Made by a program: the position numbers and the translations under genes. The notes below the pieces were generated by a model that was not told where the DNA came from, did not search any database, and saw only the letters and a list, made by a program, of their open reading frames with translations. Positions 45,101-55,900 of a DNA stretch of 64,000 bases are shown piece after piece. This stretch comes from Takakia lepidozioides (Eukaryota > Streptophyta > Takakiopsida > Takakiales > Takakiaceae). The DNA lies in contig CM060733.1 of assembly GCA_030704615.1 (NCBI GenBank), positions 28,522,001 through 28,586,000 of the forward strand, given 5' to 3'. Position 1 is the first letter of the stretch. Each line of letters starts with the position of its first letter.

Positions 45101-47945
45101 CTGGCATTCCAGTACTGGTTTGCTGGACCCAACTGAGGGTGTTACCAACTAGTCCATAATTTTGCCGACTTGGTTCAGACCTTGCTCCCTTTGAATTTGC
45201 AGTTTTAACCCTTTGTGGTCTCTTTCTCACCCTTCCCCCTCGCACTTCAGATACCTGGGGGGTTACTGGTGATGAATGAACATCCCGGCCACTGGTCAAA
45301 TTTTCGATACTTTGAGGTGAGGCTTGCAATTTTGAAGTCAAAGAGCCACTCACAAAAGATTCTCCAAGAGATATAGCACCTGCCATATTGGACTTTGCAG
45401 TGTTACAGTCCTGAGGAAGGCCTTTGGCGTCTGGGAGATCTGTGACTGATTTGGGCACATTAAACTGACCCAGGATATTGTGCACAGTTGGGCTCAATCC
45501 TACAAAGAGGGATCTACTCACACAATTGCCCTCAATGGGACTGGCAGCTACCTTCATTATTGTCTCAGCACTACCAACTTCTGGAGGATACCCTACATCA
45601 GCATTTTTAGTAGAAGAGTATGGAGCTGCATTGATAGCTGTAGCCACAAGTACAGGATTGATCTCAGATTCACTGCCTCTGGCCATGTTCTTGGTAGCCA
45701 CGCATTCGGTTCGTGACATTGGTAAATCATTGAGGAAAACTCTGAAAGTGTCTTCTTGCTGTTCTATTGCTGAGGGTCGCTGGGATGAGGAAAGTTCATA
45801 ATTCAAATGATCTGCTTCAGCAAGAGACTCCTTCATTGCGTTTGTTGAGGTTGTCGCATAATCATAGGTATTTCTGGAATATGCTGCACTAAGCTGAGAG
45901 GAAGACAGGGGTTCAAGGTGAGGTAACTCAATCTCATCAGAAATTTCATCAACTTCCCATTTCATGTATCCTTCACAGGCAGATTTGGTTTCTAGTACTG
46001 CACACCAGCGCATGACTGGCAATGAGGTATCATTTCCACCTACAATCTCGTCCAAGTCTTCTGAAAATCCGCTGGCGGTACTTCTCTCAAATATATTATC
46101 CTTGTCAGAGAGGCCTTTATCGCCATCATTTGGTACTTCCTGCTGGGTGGTCTGAGTCATACAAATATCTTGTCTAACATTGGGCTGTCGCTCTGCAATG
46201 GGTTGTGGAAAATTTTCGTCAGAGCTGGCAGTGGTTACAGTTTCTCCTGTGAGCTTTATATTCTCAAACCTACTCTGCTGTGTATATTCATGCTTCTCCA
46301 TAATATGAGAAAGCACTTTTGGAGAGAGATTGCAAGCTGAGTTGTGATCATTGCTGTCTAATAGGGACGTCTGCACCTCAAGGGTACCTGTCTTTCCTGG
46401 GATGATACAGTCAGCTCCAAACCCTTCAGAGGACTTGAACATATATTCATCTTCCCCACCTTCCACATAGTGACCAGAAGGAATAATAGTACAATGCTGC
46501 CCAGGTATGGAGTTCTGTGTCTCAACCATCTCTTTCTGTCCAGTTGCCAAAATATCACGGGTATGAAGCAAACCAGGCTTCTCAGCTGAAGCTGTTGCAC
46601 TACTAGATAGTATTTGCTCCAAGGTCTTAGGAGGTTTCAGTTTCTGCTGCCTGAGTGGCAGGGTGACAGAATGTCCAACTAGTGCCAGTTCTGTTGCAGA
46701 AAACAACAGTTGCTCCTGCCCAGAAATTGTAGTGTTCAGAGAGGGTTCCCATCTATCTGTGTGATGATAGTTCAGACTTCCAGGCTGGTCTGCATGGCCA
46801 GAATCTGACCCTGATCCTCGCTCATTGCACTCATGGTTGAACAAACATTCACCCCTATGTATTCCACTCCTAGAGTCAAACTCACCGTCTTTGAAACTAC
46901 TTGGAGACTCCTCACCCTCCTCACTGAATTTCACATCCATATCAATGTCCAAATACCTCCAGTGCTCACCAAGGTGAAAAGCACTCCTGCCCTTGTCATT
47001 GGGTGCTCTATTGCAGACCAAAGCAAGTCGAGAGTTGGCAGTTGCCACAGTTTCCGTCTGAGCACCCTTGAATGTTTTTTCTTGTCCATGGCCTACAGCA
47101 TCTTGGTCATATCCCTGACTGGCTGCTATAGCCACCATACCCATACCAGCATTCATCATCCACTTCCCCTTGCGCTTCTTCCTGGGTGGGCTATCAGTCG
47201 TTACCCAGTCAATGGGATCCGTTGTGGCAGGTCTATACCAGTCAACATATCCATACCAGTTTCCTTCAGGAAGAGAGGAGAAGGGAGTTCCTCCAAATTT
47301 CCAGGACTCGTCATTCAAAAGTTTCATGAAAGGTGTGGGGGAGCCGCTACTTTTCGCAGAGTTTACTTCTCCAATCAAAGGTGGGTAGTCGTCACTGCTG
47401 AAAGCAATTAGTTCTTGGCTGTCGCAGGCCATTGAGCTGTGAAGTCCGGCACCATTAATATACGTATGTGCATCTGAGAATGTCTCTAATTCGAGAATAT
47501 CGGGCAATTTCCCATTCAAGTCAACGAAGGGAAGATTGATTTCATATCTGTCGGATGGCTGATCTCTGAAGACAGCATTCTGGGGTGGGTTTTCACCCGG
47601 GCCATCCGCTGAGACTTGTGGAATATTCGCTGCCTGTGTGCAGTAGAGTTCGTCAGTACCGTTGACACTCGGGTTGGTAGTATACGTCAGAGAGTTCAGG
47701 AGATCCTGGAGGTTGAAATCGTCATCTGCATCCGTCGAGTGCCAATTTTGTAATAGTTAGCAGCAAAGGCAAATGGTAACAGTCATTAACGAAAAAACCT
47801 CAAGCTCCTACATATCTGCTGAAGTTCTGGTCTGCTGGACAGCTAATTGGATTGCTTCACGTTATGAGGGTCTGGCGTTCATGGTACACTCTTGATTAGA
47901 GTACGGCCGTTGGATCCCAGCAGAGACAGAAGCCCATGTTGCCAT
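42122..47945 (-). CDS. AP2 transcription factor, ANT lineage, very long N-terminus
   Basis: Nuclear DNA-binding regulator of development (AINTEGUMENTA/PLETHORA type, family knowledge). Minus-strand exons, high to low: 47945-47888 (putative, [19 protein letters not shown]), 47725-44953, 44614-44532, 44133-44125 (9-nt microexon), 43840-43752, 43592-43504, 43007-42960, 42803-42733, 42645-42122. Phases fit and predict about 1247 residues, twice the usual length. AP2 repeat 1: [60 protein letters not shown]; the 10-residue insert marks the ANT lineage. Linker: [20 protein letters not shown]. Repeat 2: [45 protein letters not shown]. The 924-residue big exon is polar and disordered-looking with basic patches PPRKKRKGK and RVRKRPQR. 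Exon 1 is the least certain; the large exon has no usable ATG at its 5' end, so an upstream exon is needed. Confidence 0.92.
44125..44133 (-). other. 9-nt AP2 microexon (VYL)
   Basis: Minus strand reads AATAG, then TCTACCTTG, then GTATGC. With one base carried from the preceding exon it encodes V-Y-L and the first base of Gly, restoring KGKQ-VYL-GTY exactly as required by the AP2 fold. A microexon at this place is known in ANT-lineage AP2 genes. Confidence 0.9.
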
Positions 47946-48156
47946 TACTGGAAGATTCGTCAGCTTTATGAGGGGATTATGCGCATACATTGTAAGACTA
48001 CAGACAATACTCAATAGCATCATTCGAAGGAATTTGGGAATGCAACTGAGCAGGGGGTAGACAATAGTGAGTGTGAGGCTGCTGTTAATCACATGGCATC
48101 TGCCCCAGGCCTTTTAAACATCTGTCTCCCTCTCCCTCTCTCTCCTGTTTTTCTAT

Positions 48157-48192
48157 GGCCACAAGGCTACGGCAAAAAGTCTTATGAGTACA
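48157..48192 (+). mobile_element. 36-nt LINE tail insertion
   Basis: Begins GGCCACAAGGCTACGGC and ends CTTATGAGTACA, matching the last bases of the full LINE. Flanks are similar (TCTCTCCTGTTTTTC before, TCTCTCCTATATTTTTC after), an imperfect target duplication. Confidence 0.7.
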
Positions 48193-48787
48193 TCTCTCCT
48201 ATATTTTTCGCTCGTCGACACTAATTTACGAAACTCAGCCTGCTTACAATTTTTGAACAGCTCCGGTAGAGTTAAGGTTCTGGCCCCCCCTTTCCTCTAC
48301 CTCAAATCTACTCTGGTTACCCTTGAAAGTAGCCTCCATGTCTTTATCTGCATAATTTCTATCTGATGTGGACAATGAAGCTCTCCCAAAAACCTTGGAA
48401 AACAGAATTTCTGCTAAACTCAGTCTAATGCATTTCATACACTCCACCCACCTCCTTGTTTGCATTGAGCAAGAAACAAGCAACGGGCATCGCAGCTAGA
48501 GAGGCCAGTGGCAGGCGCCAGCAAGGAGGTTGTCACCAAGTCTACCTGGTTATCAAATCGTACTGCCGATGTGATGGTGGCCCATGTTGGAGGTACAATG
48601 AGAGAACTACTAGGCCGAGGACAACAGTCCATGGCTTCCATCTTCATCAGGCTTGAAAACAAAGAGAAACAAAAGTAACCCAAACTCTAGGTGAGTATTT
48701 TTGCTGCTAGATTCACAGGATAACTGATCCAATAATGCTTATCACAATCTCTCTGTCTGTCTGTCTCTTCTCTCTTTCGTAGGAATG

Positions 48788-48828
48788 GCCACAAGGCTAC
48801 GGCAAACAACGTTTTATGAGTACAATCT
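48788..48828 (+). mobile_element. 41-nt LINE tail insertion with target duplication
   Basis: Starts GCCACAAGGCTACGGCAAAC and ends TTATGAGTACAATCT. Flanked by CTCTTTCGTAGGAATG (48772-48787) and CTCTCTCGTAGGAATG (48829-48844), a 16-base target duplication with one mismatch. An extreme 5' truncation of the LINE at 52169-56303. Confidence 0.88.
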
Positions 48829-49147
48829 CTCTCTCGTAGGAATGCAGCAAGGGAGAGAGACAAGACAGACAGAGGAGCGGCACATTTTGAATTTGAAAGC
48901 GACATGTCTTCCATCGGACGTGGACTCATGAAGCCTGTTCAAACCTATGCATGAGATCCACGTGGCTGACCTTGGCCCATGTGTCGAGAGACATGACTAC
49001 TCGTACATACTTACGCCAAATCAGATGATGATCAGCTGGAAGAACAGTGTCGGACAGTGTGAATCATCGCTGTCGATGGAGTGATGTATGTACCCAGGGT
49101 GTTTTGCGGATGAAGAGATAAATCCAGACGGATAAGATAAAGATAAA

Positions 49148-49312
49148 GTTTCTTAACGTCCAGTGAATTTACAGAGCCTACTGCTCAACACACAGGCCAT
49201 CGAGGGCCCAATGGACGGTCTGAAGGCACGTGTTGAAGGATTGAACCCCAGATCACCAAGGTTATGCACAGGCAAGGCACAAATACCCAACCACTGGGCT
49301 ACCTGCGGAGTC
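49148..49312 (-). mobile_element. tRNA-derived SINE
   Basis: On the minus strand: A box TAGCCCAGTGG (49301-49291), B box GGTTCAATCC (49247-49238) about 44 bases later, a unique body, and the 3' end TTCACTGGACGTTAAGAAAC followed by TTTATC repeats. Pol III boxes in the right order and spacing, with no tRNA cloverleaf, argue for a SINE rather than a tRNA gene. Confidence 0.78.
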
Positions 49313-49972
49313 GACGGAGTAAGCTAGTTACTAGTTACACCCAAATGTGAGCGTTTAAGCAGAGCCCTCGGTGCAGTATGGAAAAAAATTATATGAGCGG
49401 ATGAGCAATTGAACAAACAGCTTGTGGTATCAATTGCCTCAAGCAAAGACGAATGAATCTTTTTGCCCAAGGGGCTAACTGATATATATTATCAAAGTGG
49501 CAGTACACAAAAAGGCTATGCGTGAGCTATAGAGGGTATCATCTCTCACTTATGTGAGATTATGGAGGGAGAGAACGATCTGAAATTGTTGGGTATTAGT
49601 GAAATCTTGTTGGGGTATCGAAGCATGCAGGTTTTGGTTGAGATGGCGTTAGAAGCTTGAGGAGGTCTGACGTTTTGAGTGTGGGTAACTATGAAAACCT
49701 TCCCGAAACACTTGACACTTCAGGGTGTTGGAGCGTCAAGGGTTTGGTGGAGACTTGAGACGGCGTGTTAGAAGCAAGCTGTGTGGAGGAGAGGAAAGTC
49801 TAGCTAGCGCAATGCTTGGGTTGTTGTACCTGGAGGCATTGTTTAGGGTTTCTGAGATATGATCCTTGCAGGCTTTGGAGGAGGTCACAATCTAGCCGAC
49901 TGACCTGGGCTATGCCGTAGTCTGACGGACTTAAAGCAAAAAAGGATTTGGACGAGAGGGAAAGTGGCAGAG
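49313..49972. promoter_or_regulatory. 5' flank of MED8
   Basis: Presumed promoter. An AT-rich TGATATATATTATC stretch lies near 49481-49494, far from the ATG. No element is certain. Confidence 0.3.
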
Positions 49973-52900
49973 ATGGCGGCAGTAGTGGCGCAAGGACAGG
50001 TCCAGGGTCAAGCGGGGAGGGCCGACATGGCGCCTGTCCTCCAGCAGCTGAACTTAGCATCCTTGCGTACGCGCACACAGGACCTGCATAATGCGATCTC
50101 GCGCATTTTGCATTCTTTCCACACGCAGTCCGCACTGAAGTGGTACTCTTGATTCTCTCTTTTGCGCCTCACCGGTGGTCTTTTTCTCTTCAGAATGCAA
50201 TTCAGGATATAACATGAAAGAATGAGGGTTTATGGGTTTATAATGATATGAATACTGGAGCCAGACCTTGGTGTGTTGCCCATATGGATCCATTCTAGCT
50301 GGCAGGATTTCCTTGTGGAAACTACAGTAAATGACACAAGGCACCCGGTTAGTGATGAGCCAATGGCTTGCTCTTGCCATTATTCAATGCATCGAGACTT
50401 AGGGGTTCTTGTATCAGGATTTAGGTGCAGCGGAACTAGAAACTAGTGCTGTTGTACTTTCACAGCACTGTTCTGAATTTCCATCTCATAGTTTTATCTT
50501 ATCTTGTCATTTATCTGTGTAAAGAGTGTGTGGTCAGATAGATTATGGGTTGTTACTGTATATTTATTGGCGATTCCTGGAATGGCTTCTCAGGAAACAA
50601 GTGTACTGGTGTGATCTGTGGATTTAAAGGCATGTGCTTGTATATGCTCATCCTTGCTGCCCTGTGGCTATCCTGTCTGTGAGGCTGAACAAATTTGATG
50701 GTTCAGGACTGAGGTCCTGGGGCAGTTTGCAATGGTGAATGTGGAGCTGCTCAACCTGGTGGAGGATATCAAACCAATCCTAAAAATGTTTGTGGTGTAT
50801 CCGAAGAATGTCAATGCAGAAAATGCTTCAAGTAAGTCTGCTTCAGCCCTCGTTTGATTGTTTATGGTGGTCAGGCTAATTTATGCGAAAGGGCAGGGCT
50901 TTAGGGCCCAGTGGGCGTATAGCAGGGCTTGAGAACAAGATGGTTGTTTTGATGTTGTAGTCATATTTGCTGTTAGTGTGGCAGTATTGCCAATAATGCT
51001 GTCGTCAAAGCTTTTGCCGGAGATGGAGGCAGAGGAGGCATCAATGAAGGAGCAAATCTTGTCAGGCATTTCCAACCTTCCCATTCACATGCAAAGTGAT
51101 AAGATCCAGGTACTTTGTTGTGTTTACTGTTAATATTAGTTCAGAACTAGTTTTAAGTCTTGGTTGTTGTCATCTGGTTTTCAACCCATCTTATGTTATA
51201 CTCTGATCTGATTTTCCTTTAGTAGCTTCTGTGGTTTGCTTGCACATGTGCTAGCTGCCTTTTAGGTAGATTGTTGATTTATGATCTGTTTCTATTTTAT
51301 CCGTTTCAGTCTGATTGCAAGGTGCTTAAATTTGAACTTGTGTACTTTCAAGCCAGAGTATTTTTTACAACTTAGTCCATTTTGTGGACAGCCATACTGG
51401 GGGTGCGTATTTAAGAAACAGCATCCACTTAATTTCTCCACATCTAGAAATACGTAACTTGGCCATGGGAAGATAAGGTTGATTTCTGATATGGGCTTTT
51501 CTTATGGCATGTACAGAAAATTTTGGTGTTTGGGAATATGTGATGGTTATTCTTTGAACTTTCTGAGAGTAATTTAAATACAGCATAAGTTTGGACATTG
51601 GATCTGATCAAAAATTTGACTTGGATATTGGATTTTGACCCTCCAGAGGCAAATTGAGCTAGTCCGGTCAGTATGTGATGCAGCTGAGAAAGTGGTGGCT
51701 GAGGCACGCAAGCATTATGGAATTAGCACTCGACAGGGTCCTGTGTCCCTCACCACCCTCGACAAAGGCCATGCAGCTCGCATTGCTGAGCAAGAGAAGC
51801 TCATTCGGGCTGCTGCTAACTATGGGGAAGGTGGGTGAGAGTTTCATTTCGCAATCATTGTGCTTCATTTTCCTTCTATTTGGGGGGGGAAAAGAGGAGA
51901 CAAGAGTATCGTAATTAGTATAGTCTGTCTTTCATTTGAAGATGCTTGGACCTATCATGGAGAGTGGTTTCCATAAAGTTGCATTGTGCTGTAGAGACTT
52001 TGACAGTTTATGCAGGTTGTTTTGGATCGTCCAATGCCAGGGCTTCGCATACCACCGGACCAGCAACAATCAGGCTCTGTTCTGCCTCCACACATGGCAT
52101 CTGCATTGGGTACATCAGGAACAGATGGGGGTGGGTCTTCCTTTTACTCTCTCTCTTTACTGTGGAGAGTTTGACAGTTTCTAATCGGTTTGATGGTCTG
52201 GATGAGGTTGAATCCAAACAGCCAGAAGGACAAGATGCCCCTAAGTGTACGGAACCTGAACGTCCTGAATCTGAAGGATTTGGTACTCTGAATGGTTTAC
52301 CAATCCTCAAGGTTTACACAAGACGAACAAATTCTATACACGGGGTAATTGTCCCCAAGCCGTCAGATGGACAATCTGTCCCTAAGTGTGCAGAGCCTGA
52401 ACGTCGTGTAACTGAAGGATTTGGTACTCTAAATGGTTTACCAATCCTCAAAGTCTACACAAGACGAGCAAAATCTATACACGGGGAAATTGTCCCCAAG
52501 CAGTCTGACGGACAATCTGCCCCTATGTGTGCGGAGCCTGTGCGTCGTGTAACTGAAAGATTTGGTACCCTGAATGGTTTACCAATTCTCAAAGTTTACA
52601 CAAGACGAGCAAAATCTACACATGGGGTAACTGTCCCCCCTTTGCAGAACGGTTGGCCGTCCAGGAGCAATCACAAGCTACCTAGACGACAAACAATTCA
52701 CACGCAAAGGGCTGGCTTGCGGCTGGCCACTTTCAACTTCTCAGGGTTGACCAACCAAAGGAAACAACTTGAAGTGGGACAAGTTCTTCGGACTAATGAT
52801 ATTCATATCTCTGCTGGGCAAGAAACATGGGAAACGTCGGATAAACTGGTTGGAGATGTCATTGGTTATAAATGGGCAGGTAAGATGTGTACTCTCAAGG

Positions 52901-55900
52901 CAGCCTCTGCCAAACGCGGTCAAAAAGGGGTCGGATTCTTTGTCCGTGATTTCTTGTTTGACAATTGTGAAATTATCAACAAGGGTTTGAGGTACGAGCA
53001 TAGTATCTGGCTAAAACTGAATTTGAAGGGCGGCATGAGTACAAAGGACCTCTTTGTTGGTTGTGTTTACATGCCCACAGAGGGGACCCTTAGTGCTGAC
53101 GCAGACAAGGCCTTCGAAGATGTAAAGCTGGACTGTGCTTCGTTTCTTGCCAAAGGTCAGGTGGTACTATTGGGGGACTTCAATGCCCGGGTGGGCAAAG
53201 GGATCCATCAGGATGATATCATTGGACCGTTTGGTGAGGACGAGCTGAATTCTAATGGCAGACGGTTAATTAACTGTCTAGAAGAGCTTCAGCTTTTGAC
53301 CTTGAATAACAACAAGAGGTGACCAAGTGCAGTGGACTCGTGAGAAACCCAAACTGGGGAACGTTCCATTGTGGACTATATCATAATGGACAAAATTTTG
53401 TTCCCCCAGTGTGCCAATATGACAGAACTGATTATGGTACCTCTGACCACTTCCTGGTTTGGACTGAGATCAAAAGGTGTTTTCCCACCGCCAAGAGATC
53501 TGTGAAACGTTCGATTCGGAAGTGGCGCATAGAAAAATTCCACAATGAGGAGGTCAAGGCTGAGTACGTCCAGGCCTTGCAAGAGGCTCTCCCTCATTTT
53601 GTCCAATCGCTCCAAGAACTTCAGTCACGCTCTGTTAATGCAAGAAATGAAGTCGAAAGAGCAGTGGACTCTTGGGAGAGTTTCGTTTCCTCCGTGGCTG
53701 ACAAGATCATTGGGAGGAAACTAATTGTCTGCGGTAGAGCAGTTAATTGGTGGACTACTGAGATTAAACTCAAGATAGCTGAGAGACGAGCCCTCTATAA
53801 AGAGTGCTGCAATTTGGAAACCAACAGAGAATTGTGGGCGAGGTACCACCAGCTCCGTAAAGATATCAATCAGCTTGTTAGGTCTCAGAAGAAATTATAC
53901 TGGGACAAGTTATACAGTGAAATAAACTCAAACCACCATGGTGGTAATGACAAGAAATTCTGGTTGGCCCTTCAACGTTTGTACAAACCGAAAAACGGTC
54001 AGCAAGTACAAGCGCTGAAGACTACTAAAGGTGCAGTGGTGACTTCATCGGTTGACATTGTCAAAACCTTGAAACTCACTACAGTATCCTTGGCAGAACT
54101 TCTAGGTCTAACAGTGAGGGGTCTTCTGCTGAATGGAGGGACACAGTTGGAAAAACTGTTCCTATGATTCAAAACAGCCCTGATGAACTGGAGTATATTT
54201 CAATGGCTTATAATGCTCCCATTAGTTCTTCTGAGATAGTGGAAGCAATTGAACATTTAAATGGATATAAAGCTGGTGGACCTGATGGTATTGTCAACGA
54301 GCTTATCAAGCACGGTGGCGATCCCATGATAGAGGCCCTAGTTCTCCTCTTTAACCTTATCTGGAAGACTGAAATGATCCCCTTTCGCTGGCGACAGGGG
54401 GTCATTGTCAATCTATACAAGAAGGGTGACAGAGAAGAACCGGGGAACTACCGTGGCATCACGCTCCTCAATGCTGTTGGCAAGACATTCTGCAGAGTTA
54501 TAAGTACTCGTCTCGAGGTTGATCTGGAGTCTAGAGGTTGTTTCCACGAAGGCCAAGCTGGCTTTCGGCGAAACAGGGGCTGTGTGGATCATATCTTCAC
54601 TCTAAGCCAGATTATCCAGGGAAGGAAAAAAGAAGGGAAACCCACTTATGTCTTTTTCCTGGATGTCAAAAAGGCTTATGACACAGTGTGGAGAGATGGC
54701 CTATGGTTCCGCCTCTGGTCTTGTGGGATCAAGGGAAAGATGTGGAGAGTTGTCCACAACTTGTATGCTCACACCAAAAGCTGTGTCACTGTTAACGGAC
54801 AGAAGTCCAACTTCTTTGACATAGACCAAGGTGTAGCTCAAGGATGTACTCTCTCCCGTCTCCTCTTCAATGTTTTCATCAATCAACTCCTCGAGGATGT
54901 GGAAAGTGAGGGATTTGGGTTAAGGGTGGGTGATACCACCATACCAGCCCTTATGTTTGCGGATGACTTCGCAGGCATAGGGGAGACTCCAACCAATCTC
55001 CAGGAGTTGATTGATTGCGCGAAGAGATACTTTGATCTTTGGGGGCTAGAGGCTAATGTCAGCAAATGTGCAGTGGTAGCATTCAACGACAGAGGAGAGG
55101 GAGGAAGTGATCTTAAGTGGCAGTGGGGTAGCCAAGAGATCCCGGTCCTCCCTTCCTACACTTACCTGGGCGTTGAGTTCTCCTCCAATTGTAATTGGGA
55201 TGCACATATCCGGAAAGTTGTTCAAACTGGCAAGGGCAAAGCTCTGGGGCTCACTAAATTTTTCCACTGCAGAGGGGTCAACTCTGAGGTCAAGAAAACC
55301 ATGCTTTGTCGCGTTATTAGACCTGCCTTGGAGTACGGATCTGCTATATGGGTTGATAACTCCAACCAGACTAAGTCTCTAGAATCCATTCAAGTGGGGG
55401 TGCTTAAGGAGTGTATGTCAGCATGCTCCAAAACAGCCAATGTGGCTGTTCGGGGTGAGTTTGGCATTCCGTCCTTAAGCTCCCGACGAGATGAATTCAA
55501 GGTCAGATGGTGGGGTCAGCTGCAACATATGCCCAACACCAGATATCCTAAGTTAATCGACTCTATATCTTGGAAACAGGACCGCCCTGTCAAACAGGCT
55601 AAGTCCTGGCAGAAGAGAGTAGAAGAGATCCTCAAGGACCTGGACCTGGATCCGCAAGTCTTGACCCTGCTGGATAAATCTGACTTAGAGGCTGTAGTGT
55701 CCTCAGCCATGTCTGTTGCCATGAGATTGTCTGATGAAAATGGAGTTCGGCAGAAAACTTCCCTGAACTTGTTTCCAGTCTGTGACGTGGGGGAGGACAT
55801 CTTGGATGACCTCAAGGGTCTACCCACTCTCGGCACTAGACTGAAATTTAAACTCAGGGCAGGAAGCCTACCTTTGAACAGCAAACAGAAGCAGAGAGGA

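Larger units (their letters stand above)
47946..49140. other. AP2/MED8 divergent spacer, left part
   Basis: Region upstream of the AP2 gene. Holds CT-rich tracts (48119-48145, 48748-48779) and two very short LINE tails described separately. No gene called. Confidence 0.4.

Noticed and set aside
47519-47519. Start codon of the AP2 gene
   Set aside because: The codon is TTG, and the frame is open upstream to a splice acceptor at 47725.
49238-49301. tRNA gene
   Set aside because: A and B boxes are present but no cloverleaf stems; body and tail fit a SINE.
52011-52040. MED8 exon 5 starting right after TTTATGCAG
   Set aside because: That acceptor puts the conserved IPPDQQQ...LPPHM region out of phase; the acceptor at 52040 fits.
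51946-52168. Extending the LINE ORF upstream into MED8
   Set aside because: The target duplication places the LINE start at 52169; the upstream open frame is out of phase with MED8 and accidental.
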